From: Atrina japonica | Lineage: Eukaryota; Mollusca; Bivalvia; Pterioida; Pinnidae | Direction: 5' to 3' | Assembly: GCA_030159075.1 (NCBI GenBank) | Contig: BROG01000397.1 | Span: forward strand, 1-64,000 | Length of the DNA: 64,000 nt | In this document: one piece after another, positions 23,641-34,257 of the stretch | Layout of the letters: every line of letters begins with the position of its first letter | Numbering within the stretch: the first letter of the stretch is position 1 | Notes under the pieces: generated by a model | Databases searched by the model: none | Told to the model about the DNA's origin: nothing | The model's input: only the letters and a program-made list of their open reading frames with translations | Program-made: the position numbers and the translations under genes

Positions 23641-23949
23641 ACTTATAATATCAATTTGCAATTCGGTGACAACACCACAGTTCTTCAAAAGTTTTGATAC
23701 AATGAGGGTATTGCTTTAATTTTCAGTCAGTCTTTCTAATTAATTAGACCTTAAGTGAACAACAAATGCAACGCACTTCGAGGGGGTTTTTTTCAAAGAA
23801 AAATACTTTTCAATTTTTTTAATTAACGAATCACAAATACAAAGGCACATATACAAGGAACAATTGACGGTTCATATAATACATGATAACAAACGCACAT
23901 ATGAGTAAATACAGAAAAAAACATTGAATAGTATTTACGATAATGCATT

Positions 23950-26130
23950 TATAAAAAAAAAACAAAGTGCAAAAATTTGTCATATAAACTTAACACTATT
24001 GACTTAAAAAGTTTTCAAAATTACCCCAATCTGCTTTAAATTCATTATATGTCATGTTATTTATATGAATATATTTTTGTAACTTTAAATAATTAAAAAA
24101 AAAAAATTTTGCACCTTCCAAGGTTGGTTGTTGTTTTGTGAGCCTTTATTCGTAAATATATAAGATTTAACACTACGTATAAGTATATATAATGCAGAAT
24201 ATTTCTTTTCAGTATAACCTAGTAGAATTCAAAACTTCATTGAAACATACATGGAAATAAAAAAAATATCTTGTGTCCAGTTTTCTAACTGATTCCATAA
24301 ACGAGAACAGTGATTACAGTAATAAAATAAATGAGATAATGTTTCAGCGGACTCATTACAAAATGGACAAAGATTTGTATCTGAATTACCAATTCTATTA
24401 AAAAAAAAGCTGTACCTAAAATTCTGTATATTATTCTAAACTGAAACCATTTTAGTTTACAATCTTTGTAATTTTTATGGATAGATTAATTTTCTCCGAC
24501 AAGTTGTCATTGTTGGTAGTGTTTATGTTAAATGCGTTTTCCAACTTTATTTCATTTTTCGGTTTACTGTAGAAGACGTTTATAAAAATATTACAGAGAT
24601 ATTTTAGAACCTTTTGTACTTTTTGACAAGATTTAGAGATGGTTTGGGAAATAGGGTTGGTTTTTAATGAATGTTTTAATGTTAAAATTCTAATTGTTAC
24701 TTTTGATAGAAGACAAAACTCCGTAGAAATTAGTGAATGGTGGGGGAACATGATACTTTTCGCAAAAAGATAAATAGTTTAAAAATTCGCCATTTTCGTC
24801 TAATAAGTTATAAACATAATATATATACCTTGATCTATCCAGTCTGCATACATAATGTTTATTATTAACTTTTATTAAATCATTATACCATAAATGTTGA
24901 AAAAAACTTAAGTCTTGCTCATACAGATTTCTAAGGTTTTATAATTTGATTTGAAAACAACAGGCTGCGTATCTTGTGTTCTATTTCTGTAACAAATTCA
25001 TTTCCAAAGAATATAAATATCATAAGATTATTTCTTAAATTATCATTTAAAAGGTCCATCCAGGCTACTTGCTTTTCGTCTGGTTTATTTTTTTTTTTCT
25101 AATCTAAGTTATTTTAAGTCCGTTAAAATAATAAATAAATTAATTAATAGAAATCATCTTTAGTCCACCTCTATTGTATTCTTGAATCAAATTTTTCCTT
25201 GATACCTTTTCATTTTTATTATTCCAAATATATATTTCAATTTCTTTAATTAAATTATAATTGGGATTTGGAAGGGACATAAAGAGATGAGTAAGTTTTG
25301 GAAGCACTGTAGACTTGGCAACAGTAAATCTACCAAGTGTACTTAGAAGACGTCTAGACTTTTGATTTTTAAGTTTTTAACAATACGGCCTAGTTTTTGT
25401 CTGATACGTAGCAAAAGCATTTCAAGCAAAAGATCAGCATCAATCAATAAAGGTAATGTTTCATTTGGGATATCATTATTTTTTTCTGTTATAATGGGTA
25501 AGGGAGTATAAAGTTGCTTTGTTTCTAAAATCGATTTTTAAATTAAATTAACATATTCTAAAACTTTAAGAAGGGAATCGTTAAAGCGCCAAAAAAATTG
25601 GGCCCTTTTCAAAATGATCGATTCTGATTTCGAGTTCAATTATCGATGGTCTGTTCTGTAACCTGGTAAAATATTAACTTTTTTTGTTAGAGACATTTAT
25701 TTAGAAAAGAAAGAAAGAAATCAATTCGACTTTGCTTAATTAGATTAGTTCTGTGTCATGTAAATTCCTTTTTAAGGTTTAGTACTCACTAAGAGTAAAT
25801 TAAGTTAAAGTCAGTTTTTAGTTTTTCAACAACAGATCTACATTTAGTATAGTTATGAGAGTTATAATTATAACAATCTAAATTAAAATCTTGTAACAGA
25901 TTTCAGTCTCCACATAAAATAACAAATTCATTATCAAAATCATCAAGTTGTTCATAAATATTTCTAAAACAATAGGGTTCATCTTTGTTGGACCGTAAAG
26001 ATTAATGAGTAGTAGTTAGTTTATTAGCGATAATAATTTCAGAGCCTACCATGTTTCCATCGTCATCTTTTTTCGTTTTTCTCATGGTATATTCAAAGTT
26101 ATTATTAAACAGATAATAAAACAGGTTATT
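23950..26130 (-). pseudogene. L1-clade LINE remnant with deleted reverse transcriptase core
   Basis: Read on the minus strand from right to left. About 26110-25800 encodes an apurinic-like endonuclease part (LYGPTK, then YEQLDDFDNEFVILCGD and DFNLDCYNYNS). About 25790-25600 continues with TNLIKQSRIDFFLS and FWRFNDSLLKVLEYVNLI, and about 25480-25420 with IPNETLPLLIDADLLLEMLL. At about 25375-25150 it jumps directly to the post-RT thumb: LLSTLGRFTVAKSTVLPKLT, HLFMSLPNPN, YIWNN and RGGLKM. At about 24420-24240 the C-terminal zinc knuckle CPFCNESAETLSHLFYYC is followed by LWNQLENW. No palm motif of the YxDD type was found between endonuclease and thumb, so the central part of the protein is missing. 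Stops and frameshifts are frequent. Confidence 0.85.
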
Positions 26131-26287
26131 GATCGACATAAAGACACATACCGGAAATCACTAAGCATAACAAGGTTGAAGTGGCGCAAGAAAAATCCGG
26201 ATCCAAAACGAACTCGAAAATGATCTATTGAGGCAGATAAGTTTTAAATGTGGCAGAGAGAACCCAGTTTCAAACAAGAATGTTAAT

Positions 26288-26592
26288 TTTGATTATCAAA
26301 GCGATTGATACACTACAAAGCATTTGCACATATTAGGATCTACCTTCAACACACGCATGAATACAGAGATTCAAAGTGATTGATTTTTGTTGGAAATAAT
26401 TCCCTATAAGAGGTGCAGCGGCTTAAGTTGGTTCAACATAACATAGGCCTTTTACAGGGATTCAAGTGTCCAGAAAAATGTTTTTACTCCTTCTCGAAAA
26501 GAAAATTTGTTTCTTTTATCCATTGCACTAAAATATTTTCAATACAAATTAATTTTGTTTTTATAAACTTCATCTTCATCGGTGCTATGTAA
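26288..26592. repeat. Dispersed repeat, copy 1 of a 305-bp pair
   Basis: Shares a long almost identical stretch with 28977-29294: GATACACTACAAAGCATTTG, CACATATTAGGATCTA, CTTCAACACACGCATGAATA and CAGAGATTCAAAGTG, and at the right ACAAATTAATTTTGTTTTT followed by ATAAACTTCRTCTTCATCGG. Same orientation, 2.69 kb apart. Confidence 0.8.
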
Positions 26593-26840
26593 TTGACTTT
26601 TGATTTGTGTTTAACACCACACTCAACAACTTTTCATTTATATGGTGGCGAACAGTCTTTAATGGTGGAGGAGAGAACCCGGTTACAGTGCACCCGGAAA
26701 GAGACCACCAGCTTTCCGCGAGTAAACTTGCAAACAGTCTTAGACGATGGTAGCTTTTTTCACTTGCTGCGTCTTCAATGTGCAAGTCAACCAGAGAGCT
26801 CGATCCCGAGTTTTGAAATCTGTTTTGTTCCACTCCAGAG
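26593..26840 (-). mobile_element. SINE copy (type 2)
   Basis: Plus-strand landmarks are TTTAACACCACACTCAACAA, TTTATATGGTGGCGAACAGT, CACCCGGAAAGAGACCACCA, GCTTTCCGCGAGTAAACTTG and GAGCTCGATCCCGAG, the last a reversed degenerate box B. The tail TGTTGAGTGTGGTGTTAAAC resembles the tail of the type 1 SINEs. Frames of 106 and 116 residues on the two strands are translations of this repeat. Confidence 0.6.
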
Positions 26841-27189
26841 TTTGGTCTCAAGTTGTATACATATATGTACATTTTATTATTTTCAAAACAATTCAGGTAT
26901 ATCATATATAGTCATACAAGTTATAATTTCCATTCACAATTGATAAATCGGGATCGAAACAGGAAAACACATGCATGGGATTGAAATGATAATATTAGTA
27001 ATCATAATTGCAAGACACGGACTCAGAACTCAAAACTTTGCAGAATATTGACTTGTTTACTATCTAAGGAATATGAATATGACCATTAGTAGATAAAAGT
27101 TGTCTTATTAGGTACGAGCCGTTCTGGATCTTAGATGACAATCTTTCTCAGGAGTAACTACTAGATTAATTGGCTATAGGCCTACATTT

Positions 27190-27360
27190 AGGTTTATTAT
27201 GTAGACTTGTATGGTGCCCCTTTTCTCTTCTAGATCTACATATTTTTTTAAATTTCGAGTTCAACTGATTAAGTCTTATTGGCGGATATAATCGTCTTGG
27301 GCATTTTCTTTGGTCTTTTTACATCTGTGGTATTATGTTGATAATAATGACTTACCTATC
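27190..27360. repeat. Dispersed repeat, AACTGATGAAGTCT family
   Basis: Reads AGGTTTATTATGTAGACTTGTATGG, then TTTCGAGTTCAACTGATTAA, GTCTTATTGGCGGATATAAT and CGTCTTGGGCATT. Related copies: 19190-19330, 29940-30110, 42030-42130 and 42335-42487. Confidence 0.6.
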
Positions 27361-28194
27361 ACTGTAAGTGTATTTTCTTCAAAAATATGAAAGAAATCCA
27401 TTTGTAATCTTTGTCCGTGGCAATAAATGATCGTGCGAAATGTTAGACAGTTTACATATTATACAAACAGAATTAAGAATAGTAACCCCAGATTCCTCCA
27501 TAATCAAAGTGAACTTTGAACTCTGACGCGGGAATTACGAGGAAGATTACAGCGCGTGACCAGCTGTTTATTTTGGCACGACTGTTTTGTCTGTTCTCAT
27601 ACTGTGGAATTGATAGTTCCCATTTAACACACTTACGATCAAAGATCAACACGCCTTCAACATGCATGATATATATATATATATATGTTACGAATTTATG
27701 ACAGGAAGGAGTTACAGCAAATTGCTTACTACATGTTTTTGTTGATTCTGCATTGAATGCTATGGTTTTGTTGTAATTCGATTAATTCTATCTGCTCGTC
27801 ATGCTCATATTATCAAGTTGGCAATTGTCATCACCTGACGCTCGTCAATTCCCTGTTGTCTGAAACTTTTCAACATTGTCTAACTAATTGAAAGCGGACC
27901 ATGGTCCCAATTGTGTGACAGACATGTCTAAAATTAGAACACATTGCGCGTATTTGGCTTATAACTTGAAATTTACTTTAGGTAAAACAAAATTCCTTAT
28001 CTCAAATGTACAACTACACCTGAAATATTTCAAAAGACGGAATTCGTTTGTCCTCAACCTAGTTGAGGAGAGGAACTTTTTTGACGATTTCTTTTTTTTA
28101 AACAATGCATTTCTTTTAAGGTCGTGATAGCTATCATATCAGCGGATCAAGTAGACTGGAACACATTATGTGTATTTACTTTATATCTTGCAAA

Positions 28195-28870
28195 TTACTT
28201 TTGAAGACAAATTAATTTTGTTTTTGATAATCTTCGCAATTTTCATACATATGTCAATGCGATATATCCCAGCGAACTAGAAATTAAAGATACAACAGAA
28301 TCAAGTACACACGCTTCATACTTAGACATTATCATAACTATAGACACAATGAGGGAAATTAACAAGGATATACGACAAAGGCGACGATGGCTTTCCCGTC
28401 GTAATTTTCCACAGTTTAAGTAGTAATATTTCTATACACCGCATATGGAGTTTATATTTCATAAATGATCAGATAGAACATTCAACATATAGCATTTCAT
28501 GCAGAGATCCGACACTGACAAATTATTGACATAAGTTATCGAAACCGCGTTTGAGTACATTCCGCAAATTTAAGACGGTATAATTTTGTTTGCGACTACT
28601 GTGTATCACTTAGTCTTGTTGAGTTACCTTTCGATGGCTTGTTGAGGTCGTCTGTACCAATTATGACGAGGATTCGTTCCTCAGCGAATTTCAAGTTTGA
28701 CTGTGAACTCATTATGTGTATTTACTTTCGATCAGGGCATGCTTACTTCTCCATGGCACCTGAGACCACCTCTTAATTTCAGGAGGTGTGTTTGATATTC
28801 ATTCGCAGATTTGTACCTATATCCTGGACATCCTAATGAATTATACTTGGTATCTGAGACTTTTTATATC
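28195..28870 (+). pseudogene. YIDD-type RT retroelement, post-palm coding region and 3' UTR
   Basis: One open stretch at about 28230-28425 encodes RNFHTYVNAIYPSELEIKDT, ESSTHASYLDIIITIDT and WLSRRNFPQFK, ending at TAG. After stops, AYGVYIS-like and VPIMTRIRSSA-like pieces follow. Then comes the UTR with CTCCATGGCACCTGAGACCA, TTTGTACCTATATCCTGGAC and ATCCTAATGAATTATACTTG. The order YPSELEIKDT, SYLDI, (D)NFPxF, YGVYIS is the one I recall downstream of RYIDDVLS in a widespread invertebrate RT family. Its formal clade (Penelope-like or other) I cannot decide. Confidence 0.75.
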
Positions 28871-28976
28871 TTATAAGCGACAAGTAATCGTCGTGAGTTG
28901 CATATCCATGTATATGTCAAATAATGTGTTACCCACCCTTTCTCTCCGTAGGCTATTAAGCAGGTAAATTAAACTA

Positions 28977-29294
28977 GAATGATAATTTTGATAATCAAAG
29001 CGACCGATACACTACAAAGCATTTGCACATATTAGGATCTATCTTCAACACACGCATGAATACAGAGATTCAAAGTGTTGTTTTTTGTTGATTGAGATCA
29101 TTCCCTCTAAGAAGCTCAGCAGCTTACGTTTTAGACTCACGTTAATGCAGCATACAACAACAACAACAATTTCTGTCTCCTTTACACCAACTACGTTTCG
29201 AAAAAATACGTTTCTTTTACCCATTGCATTTAAATATTTTCAAGACAAATTAATTTTGTTTTTTTATAAACTTCGTCTTCATCGGTGTTTAGTA
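28977..29294. repeat. Dispersed repeat, copy 2 of a 305-bp pair
   Basis: Counterpart of 26288-26592. The central part differs: it has CAACAACAACAACAATTTC here and ACATAACATAGGCCTTTTAC in copy 1. This suggests replacement or rapid change inside conserved ends. Confidence 0.8.
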
Positions 29295-29807
29295 AAGCGT
29301 CAAGTAATCGACGTGGGTTGAATATCCATGTATATGTCAAAAAATGCCATACCCCCTCTCTATTTGTGGATTAAACATATTTTTTTTATCATTCTTATCA
29401 CCTATTTCGTAAGTGTGATTTGAATCTGAAACATTATTTTCGATAATTTGAGATTTAATTGATAACAACATGAGATGTCCGATATTGTCGACATATCATC
29501 ACGTGAAGTTTTCTGACTTCTCAATCTCGTTAAGTGATAATAAAGAATTAATTGCCATCCATGGACGTCGATTGGGGTATCAGAAAAGACAGTATGAATT
29601 GCAGATATGCTTAATCTGGCGTGACAAGTATATTTGAAGTAACACTTGAGGTGTAAAGTAGTGTTGAGTTTACCGTACCAAATGGTTGGATACTATAAAA
29701 CAAAGTATACATTGAGAGTGTTGACGTGATCTATGCATTGTCGCTCCTGTACTCTTTAGTTTATCAGTTACAGATGTGAGTCCACATCAATTTACTGGAT
29801 GGTCATA

Positions 29808-29945
29808 CAGTGGACCCTGGCCTAAAGACCACCTCACGTTTTAGACCACAAGCTTTCAGTCTCTTGATAAATATTTTATAAGTACAGAACCTCACTGAAG
29901 AGACCACCTCTGTGATCAGACCACTTTGAGTTTGACTATACATTT
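29808..29945. mobile_element. Degenerate MITE with TACAGT-type end
   Basis: Starts TACAGTGGACCCTGGCCTAA and AGACCACC, and ends GACCACTTTGAGTTTGACTATA. The alternating AGACCACC/GACCACTT motifs resemble the intronic elements at 55997-56178 and 56412-56605. The right terminus has lost its final TGTA. Confidence 0.5.
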
Positions 29946-30110
29946 AGGTTTATTATTTGGCCTTGTATGATACTACGTTCTGTATAGAAAATACACATCT
30001 ATTTTAAACTGGAGCCCAACTAATGAAGTCTAATTGACAGAAACGATTGTCTTGAGCATTATAACTTTGATATTATGTTTATTATATTAATAACCACTAG
30101 GTCGTTGCCA
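29946..30110. repeat. Dispersed repeat, AACTGATGAAGTCT family
   Basis: Contains AGGTTTATTATTTGGCCTTG, CCCAACTAATGAAGTCTAAT, TGACAGAAACGATTGTCTTG, AGCATTATAACTTTG and ACCACTAGGTCGTTGCCACT. The last segment is shared with 42128-42150. Confidence 0.65.
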
Positions 30111-30130
30111 CTGGTTGTAAATGGTTGCTT

Positions 30131-30345
30131 GACTTTAGTAGGAGAGCGAGTCAAACTATCTCTAGTTTGTAGAAGGTAGCTTGCTTTTCTCAGGAGAGCG
30201 AGTTAGGGTAATCCTAGTTTGCAAAAGGTAGCTTGGGTTTTTCAAGCAGAGCGAGTTGAGTTATTCCTAGTTTTAAAATGTATCTAGGTAGTGAAAAGAA
30301 CGGGTCAAGGTCATCGTAGTTAGAAGAAGGTAGCATGACATTACA
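30131..30345. repeat. About 55-bp tandem repeat, 3-4 copies
   Basis: Unit: AGGAGAGCGAGTYAAACTAT, CTCTAGTTTGTAGAAGGTAG, CTTGCTTTTCTC. Copies diverge to the right. A scrap of the same unit (AAGGAGAGCGGGTCAGG) lies at 31246. Confidence 0.75.
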
Positions 30346-30659
30346 AGGACGACAAGCCACTTTTTAAATACTTTCACGCGGACCTTCTGCTTACGAGTCG
30401 AATGCTGTACAACTGAAAGAGCCGCGCTTAAAATATGGCTCGGAATGATTCAAATAGTATATAGATGTATATAACTGACGCATCAATTTACTTTCACATT
30501 GTGCGAATAATTGATTTTAATGGATTTTAATGGATTCTGCTTTTATTAGAAATTTGACTATAAAGTAGTGATTTTACTGTAATGTAACGTGAAGCCACTT
30601 CAAACTTACGAACATGGTGGGTTTTTCCCTCTGGTGCCAAAAGGGTCAGACAATGAGTA

Positions 30660-31240
30660 CAATTAGGTACATCTTAAAATGTTTTCTCATGAACTAACAA
30701 TAGTGAGTGAAATGTTCGAAAAACGTACCTGTTAGTGTAAAAAGTATTACAATAGTGAAAAAAATGTCCGGAAAACATAACCTCTATTGTAATAAGTTAT
30801 TACCATAGTGGGCAAAATGTTACGAAAACTTGACCACAGTTGTAATAAGTTATTACAATAGTGGGCAAAATGATTGAGACACTTGACCACTATTGCAATA
30901 AGGTATTACAATTTTTGTTTGTCTGTTGTTTTACATCCTGATCTTTTACATGCCATGCCTGGCGTGACATGAGGCCTCGGTTTTAAGTCTCATCCGAAAG
31001 AGACTCAGGAAAATCCACTAAATCATGTCTGTCCTATTGAAACTGACAGTGATAAAATGCATTAATATAAAAATAATATGTAGTATTCGCGTTGTAGCCA
31101 ATATTCTTTGTTGTTCTGTCAGCATTTCTGTTTGTCTGTGCACTAATATTCATTACAACAGTGGTTGAAATTACCGGACATCGCAACCGCTATTGTAACA
31201 ATTATGACCATAGTGAATGTTATTACAATAGTGGTTGCAT
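30660..31240. repeat. 54-bp palindrome-containing tandem array, interrupted
   Basis: Units read TATTGTAATAAGTTATTACA, ATAGTGGGCAAAATGTTACG, AAAACTTGACCAC. Each junction forms the palindrome CTATTGTAATAA.TTATTACAATAG. Four to five units lie at 30700-30912 and about two more at 31147-31235 (ATTACAACAGTGGTTGAAAT, CTATTGTAAC, ATTACAATAGTGG). The intervening 30913-31146 contains SINE-like sequence. Confidence 0.8.
30913..31146 (-). mobile_element. SINE remnant inside tandem array
   Basis: Contains TTTGTTTGTCTGTTGTTTTACATCCTG, GGCGTGACATGAGGCCTCGG and CTCATCCGAAAGAGACTC. These correspond in order to the tail, the CACGGGACCTCGG segment and the CTCAACCGAAGGAC segment of the type 1 SINEs at 2872-3150 and 43806-44058. 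The head is degenerate. Confidence 0.5.
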
Positions 31241-32100
31241 CGGTTTAAGGAGAGCGGGTCAGGAAATTTGGAACCAGCTGAATGTATATCAGTTTCATTT
31301 TTTCATTATGATATCAAATGTTTGTTTGAGGATATTTTTTTTTCATTTTCGATAAATCAAAGCGAACATTTTGTTGACTATCCTTCCTATGACGACAATA
31401 GTAACGTAGCAGATGTGCAGGATGTGCTATGTTAAAAAGAAACTATATTTATGTATATTGTCAATAAATCTTAGAATTAGCTGACAAATTTTCTTCGTAT
31501 TAACAAAACACTCCCGCTGATATAAATGATCATATTTCTCTTGAAAGCACTTCCCATGTATCGACGAGAATTTCATTTTAATTCCAGATCAAGATATACA
31601 AAATTGCCAACAGAAATTCTATATAGCGAGAGATGCAAGTAAAAGCCGAAAATTGTTAATATCGGAACATAATCTGTTCATGGACCACTGGAATAGGTAA
31701 TTGCTGTGTATTCTGGAGATAAGACATAATCCTCGTTCATCTCTCGTTCATCTCTCGTGGCCTAATAACTTCTCGTTTGAATTTCATTCAACATTAGAGT
31801 TTCTCAAGCGAACATAGTACTTTTTAAAAATAAGTCAAATAAAATAAAATATATATGAAAAAGACTAACTTTAAGATATTTTGTAGGATATATTTTTTAA
31901 ATGAATGTTTTGTGAATTATAAAATGATTTAAAGGCATAATGTCGCTCAAAATGTATTTTTCACCATTGGCATTGCGCACTGATGAAAATTGATGTAAAA
32001 AGAAGGAAATATTGTTTCTGCGTCGAAAAATATCGATATTGCGTAAAATTGCTATTCATGATTGTATTCTGTAAGTAAAATCTAATTGTGGCATGCTAGC
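31241..32100. other. Unannotated AT-rich sequence
   Basis: Short frames at 31161-31435 overlap on two frames and cross the end of the repeat array. No gene recognised. Confidence 0.4.
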
Positions 32101-32104
32101 AGAG

Positions 32105-32250
32105 GACGTTGAACCCTTCCGGACACCTGGTCCCATCCCTTTTGGGATTAGCAATTGTTCTTCATGTTGAGACCATTTAAATTTGTCGTATTCTAATGGA
32201 CTTGGAGTTTTGATTATCCATTGGTACCTCTTCTTTTTACCTTGTTATGA
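32105..32250 (+). mobile_element. Retroelement 3' end, relative of 9437-9745
   Basis: CCGGACACCTGGTCCCATCC, CTTTTGGGATTAGCAATTGT, TCTTCATGTTGAGACCATTT and GGACTTGGAGTTTTGATTAT follow the same order as 9598-9705. Here the sequence stands alone and gives an outside reference for the repeat inserted in the pseudogene. Confidence 0.65.
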
Positions 32251-32937
32251 CTGACCTAGATTCCAAAGACGCATATGACAGGCTAAAGACCAGAAGTTAT
32301 TCTAGACAACGACCTTGACACTTACCATGAGTGCTGAGGTACGGAGCTACTGTAATAATACCGATAAATCAATTCCAACGTGCAGACATCCCCTATATAT
32401 ATCGTGTTTTTGTTCCAGTTAGATATTACACTGGATCTATTCCTTTTTCTCACAGAATGAATCTGTTCTTTCACTACTGGATTTGTCACTCTCCGACATC
32501 TTTGTTTTTGTTAACCGGGTTGAGCGTGCACGAAAAGCTTTCCGATTGACTTTAAATTGGAGGTGACCTTGGGTCAAATTAAATTGATATCATCCTGGAC
32601 AAGAATCAAACGATGCCCAGTTTTGCATATTAAGACCTCAAAATGCAGCCAAATGTCGAAATTTATGATAAAATACATTAAAATAAATAATATTAATTTC
32701 TGATTTTATCGCATTGAAAACCTACGAAAACCGACTGAGCTCATTCGGTAGATGATAAAAAACATTAATCGCGTAATAATGCGAAACTAGCGCGTTATAA
32801 CGAGAAACAAACGCGCAATAACGCGAAACAAACGCGTAACAACGCGAAACAAACACGTTATAACGCGAAACAGAACGCGTTATAACGCGAAAAAGCACAT
32901 ATAAGTACCGGTCTGACTACATTGGTAGAATAAAGCC

Positions 32938-33093
32938 ATGGAATACGATAGTTTGATTAGAATTTACTTCGAACTGGGTCTTTCACAAGCCGAAATATTG
33001 AGCTTTCTTGTTCTGGCAGATAAAGTCATAATCAGTAAGGCAACTTTAAAAAGAAAAGAATTCAACGTTATATTGTTCCGTTGTTCTCTTTAA
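32938..33093 (+). pseudogene. Truncated N terminus of the element's transposase
   Basis: A 51-codon frame begins with ATG 7 bp inside the inner end of the left inverted repeat: MEYDSLIRIYFELGLSQAEI, LSFLVLADKVIISKATLKRK, then a stop. The pattern (Y/F)FxLGL.. .EIL..L....(V)IIS..TLKR is the helix-turn-helix that I recall at the start of rve-type integrase-like transposases of fish, cnidarians and bivalves. The catalytic domain is absent, so the element could move only with help from a full copy. Confidence 0.6.
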
Positions 33094-33291
33094 TTTACTT
33101 TCCTGCGACATTTTGTTCGTTTACTGGTTCAATTCTTTCATAAGATTCAAACAGTTATTTTTATACAAACTGTTTTTAAAGAATGTATTAACTACTGGTA
33201 AAGGTAATTTTACTTGTATGTTTATTTCAGTCAATCATGATGGTCGTTGTCCAAATTTTCTGTCGGTAGAAACTTTGAAACCATCAATATA

Positions 33292-33420
33292 CAGTGGCGT
33301 AGCTGGGTCCAGAAAATGGGGTGGGGCACAATCATTCAACATATTGAGAATGGGTTACAGGAGCGGATCCAGGAATTTTCAAAGAAGGGGCGTAACTATT
33401 TTTTTTTTCGGGGGAGGTGA
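33292..33420. mobile_element. Nested transposon ends (hAT-like)
   Basis: CAGTGGCGTAGCTGGGTCCA with AAATGGGGTGGGGCA, and 60 bp on CAGGAGCGGATCCAGGAATT with AAGAAGGGGCGTAAC. Both resemble terminal sequences of common metazoan hAT elements, here truncated and adjacent inside the transposon. Confidence 0.4.
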
Positions 33421-33776
33421 CAAGACGCCATGCGCGTAAAAATGGTACGTTCTTTATGCAGTGCTGTAGGAAGCAAATATGAAGGTGTTTTTAAAAGGGG
33501 TTAGGTTTGAGGTAATTTCTGTGGAAACGCTGGGTAAAATTAGAGAACTTTTAATGTCCCAGCATAAATTCTCTGATTTTACCCAGCGGTTCAACAGAAA
33601 TTAGGTTTGTTTATACTTTAAATTTAAAATCTACCGATGTAGTCAGACCGGTACTTATATATGCCTTTTCACGTTATTATGCGCTTGTTTCGCGTTATTA
33701 CGCATTTGTTTCGCGTTATTGCGCGATGAATTTTTTATCATCTACCAAATGAGCTCAATCGGCTTTCGTAAAAACC

Positions 33777-34255
33777 AAACCAATATTTTGATACACTGAG
33801 CGGCAATTTGCCTTTAAATGAAACCTAATGCGACATGGACTATCCATGTTTATCATAAAACCTGTTATTTATGCTTACATCTTGGCGAAACTTTTTTTGT
33901 AATTTGAATCATTTTAGTAATACTCTGTACTCAAATCTGCAAGAAAGAGAAAGAATGACTGATAAAGTGAGATAGAATATCTGCATTCCACGTCATGACC
34001 ATCTTAGTTGTCAAGAAAAACGCAATCTAGCAAAAAGAAAAACTGTAAGAATATTGTATAGTCCAGCGGAGAAAATTATAATTTGTGAATAGTACCCATT
34101 GTCAGGTACAATCACCCGTAAGTCAAGAGAAAATGGATACTACACTGAATAGACAGGATGTTTAAATCAAATCCAACAACGCTAAAACGTGATGTACTAC
34201 TTGTTTAATATCTAAAATTCCGTTAATTGTTTTTACGTTGGCATTTGTTTCTATT
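33777..34255. other. Unannotated sequence
   Basis: No coding or repeat structure recognised. Confidence 0.4.
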
Positions 34256-34257
34256 TG

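Larger units (their letters stand above)
32723..33770 (+). mobile_element. DNA transposon with palindrome-array inverted repeats, IS3EU-like
   Basis: 1,048 bp flanked by AAAACC on both sides (32717-32722 and 33771-33776), a 6-bp target duplication. The ends are TACGAAAACCGACTGAGCTC and GAGCTCAATCGGCTTTCGTA. The inverted repeats run about 210 bp on the left and 145 bp on the right. Each has an outer part with GGTAGATGATAAAAAA, an array of about 21-bp units based on AACGCGTTATAACGCGAAAC, and an inner part GCACATATAAGTACCGGTCT, GACTACATTGGTAGA. The core CGCGTTATAACGCG is a perfect 14-bp palindrome. The left arm has about eight units, the right about four. The interior carries the start of a helix-turn-helix protein and nested fragments. 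From memory, TAY..RTA ends plus 6-bp duplications fit the IS3EU superfamily. Confidence 0.85.

Noticed and set aside
26585..26943. Frames of 106 and 116 residues on opposite strands
   Set aside because: Both translate a SINE-like repeat whose peptide also appears at 2445-2642.
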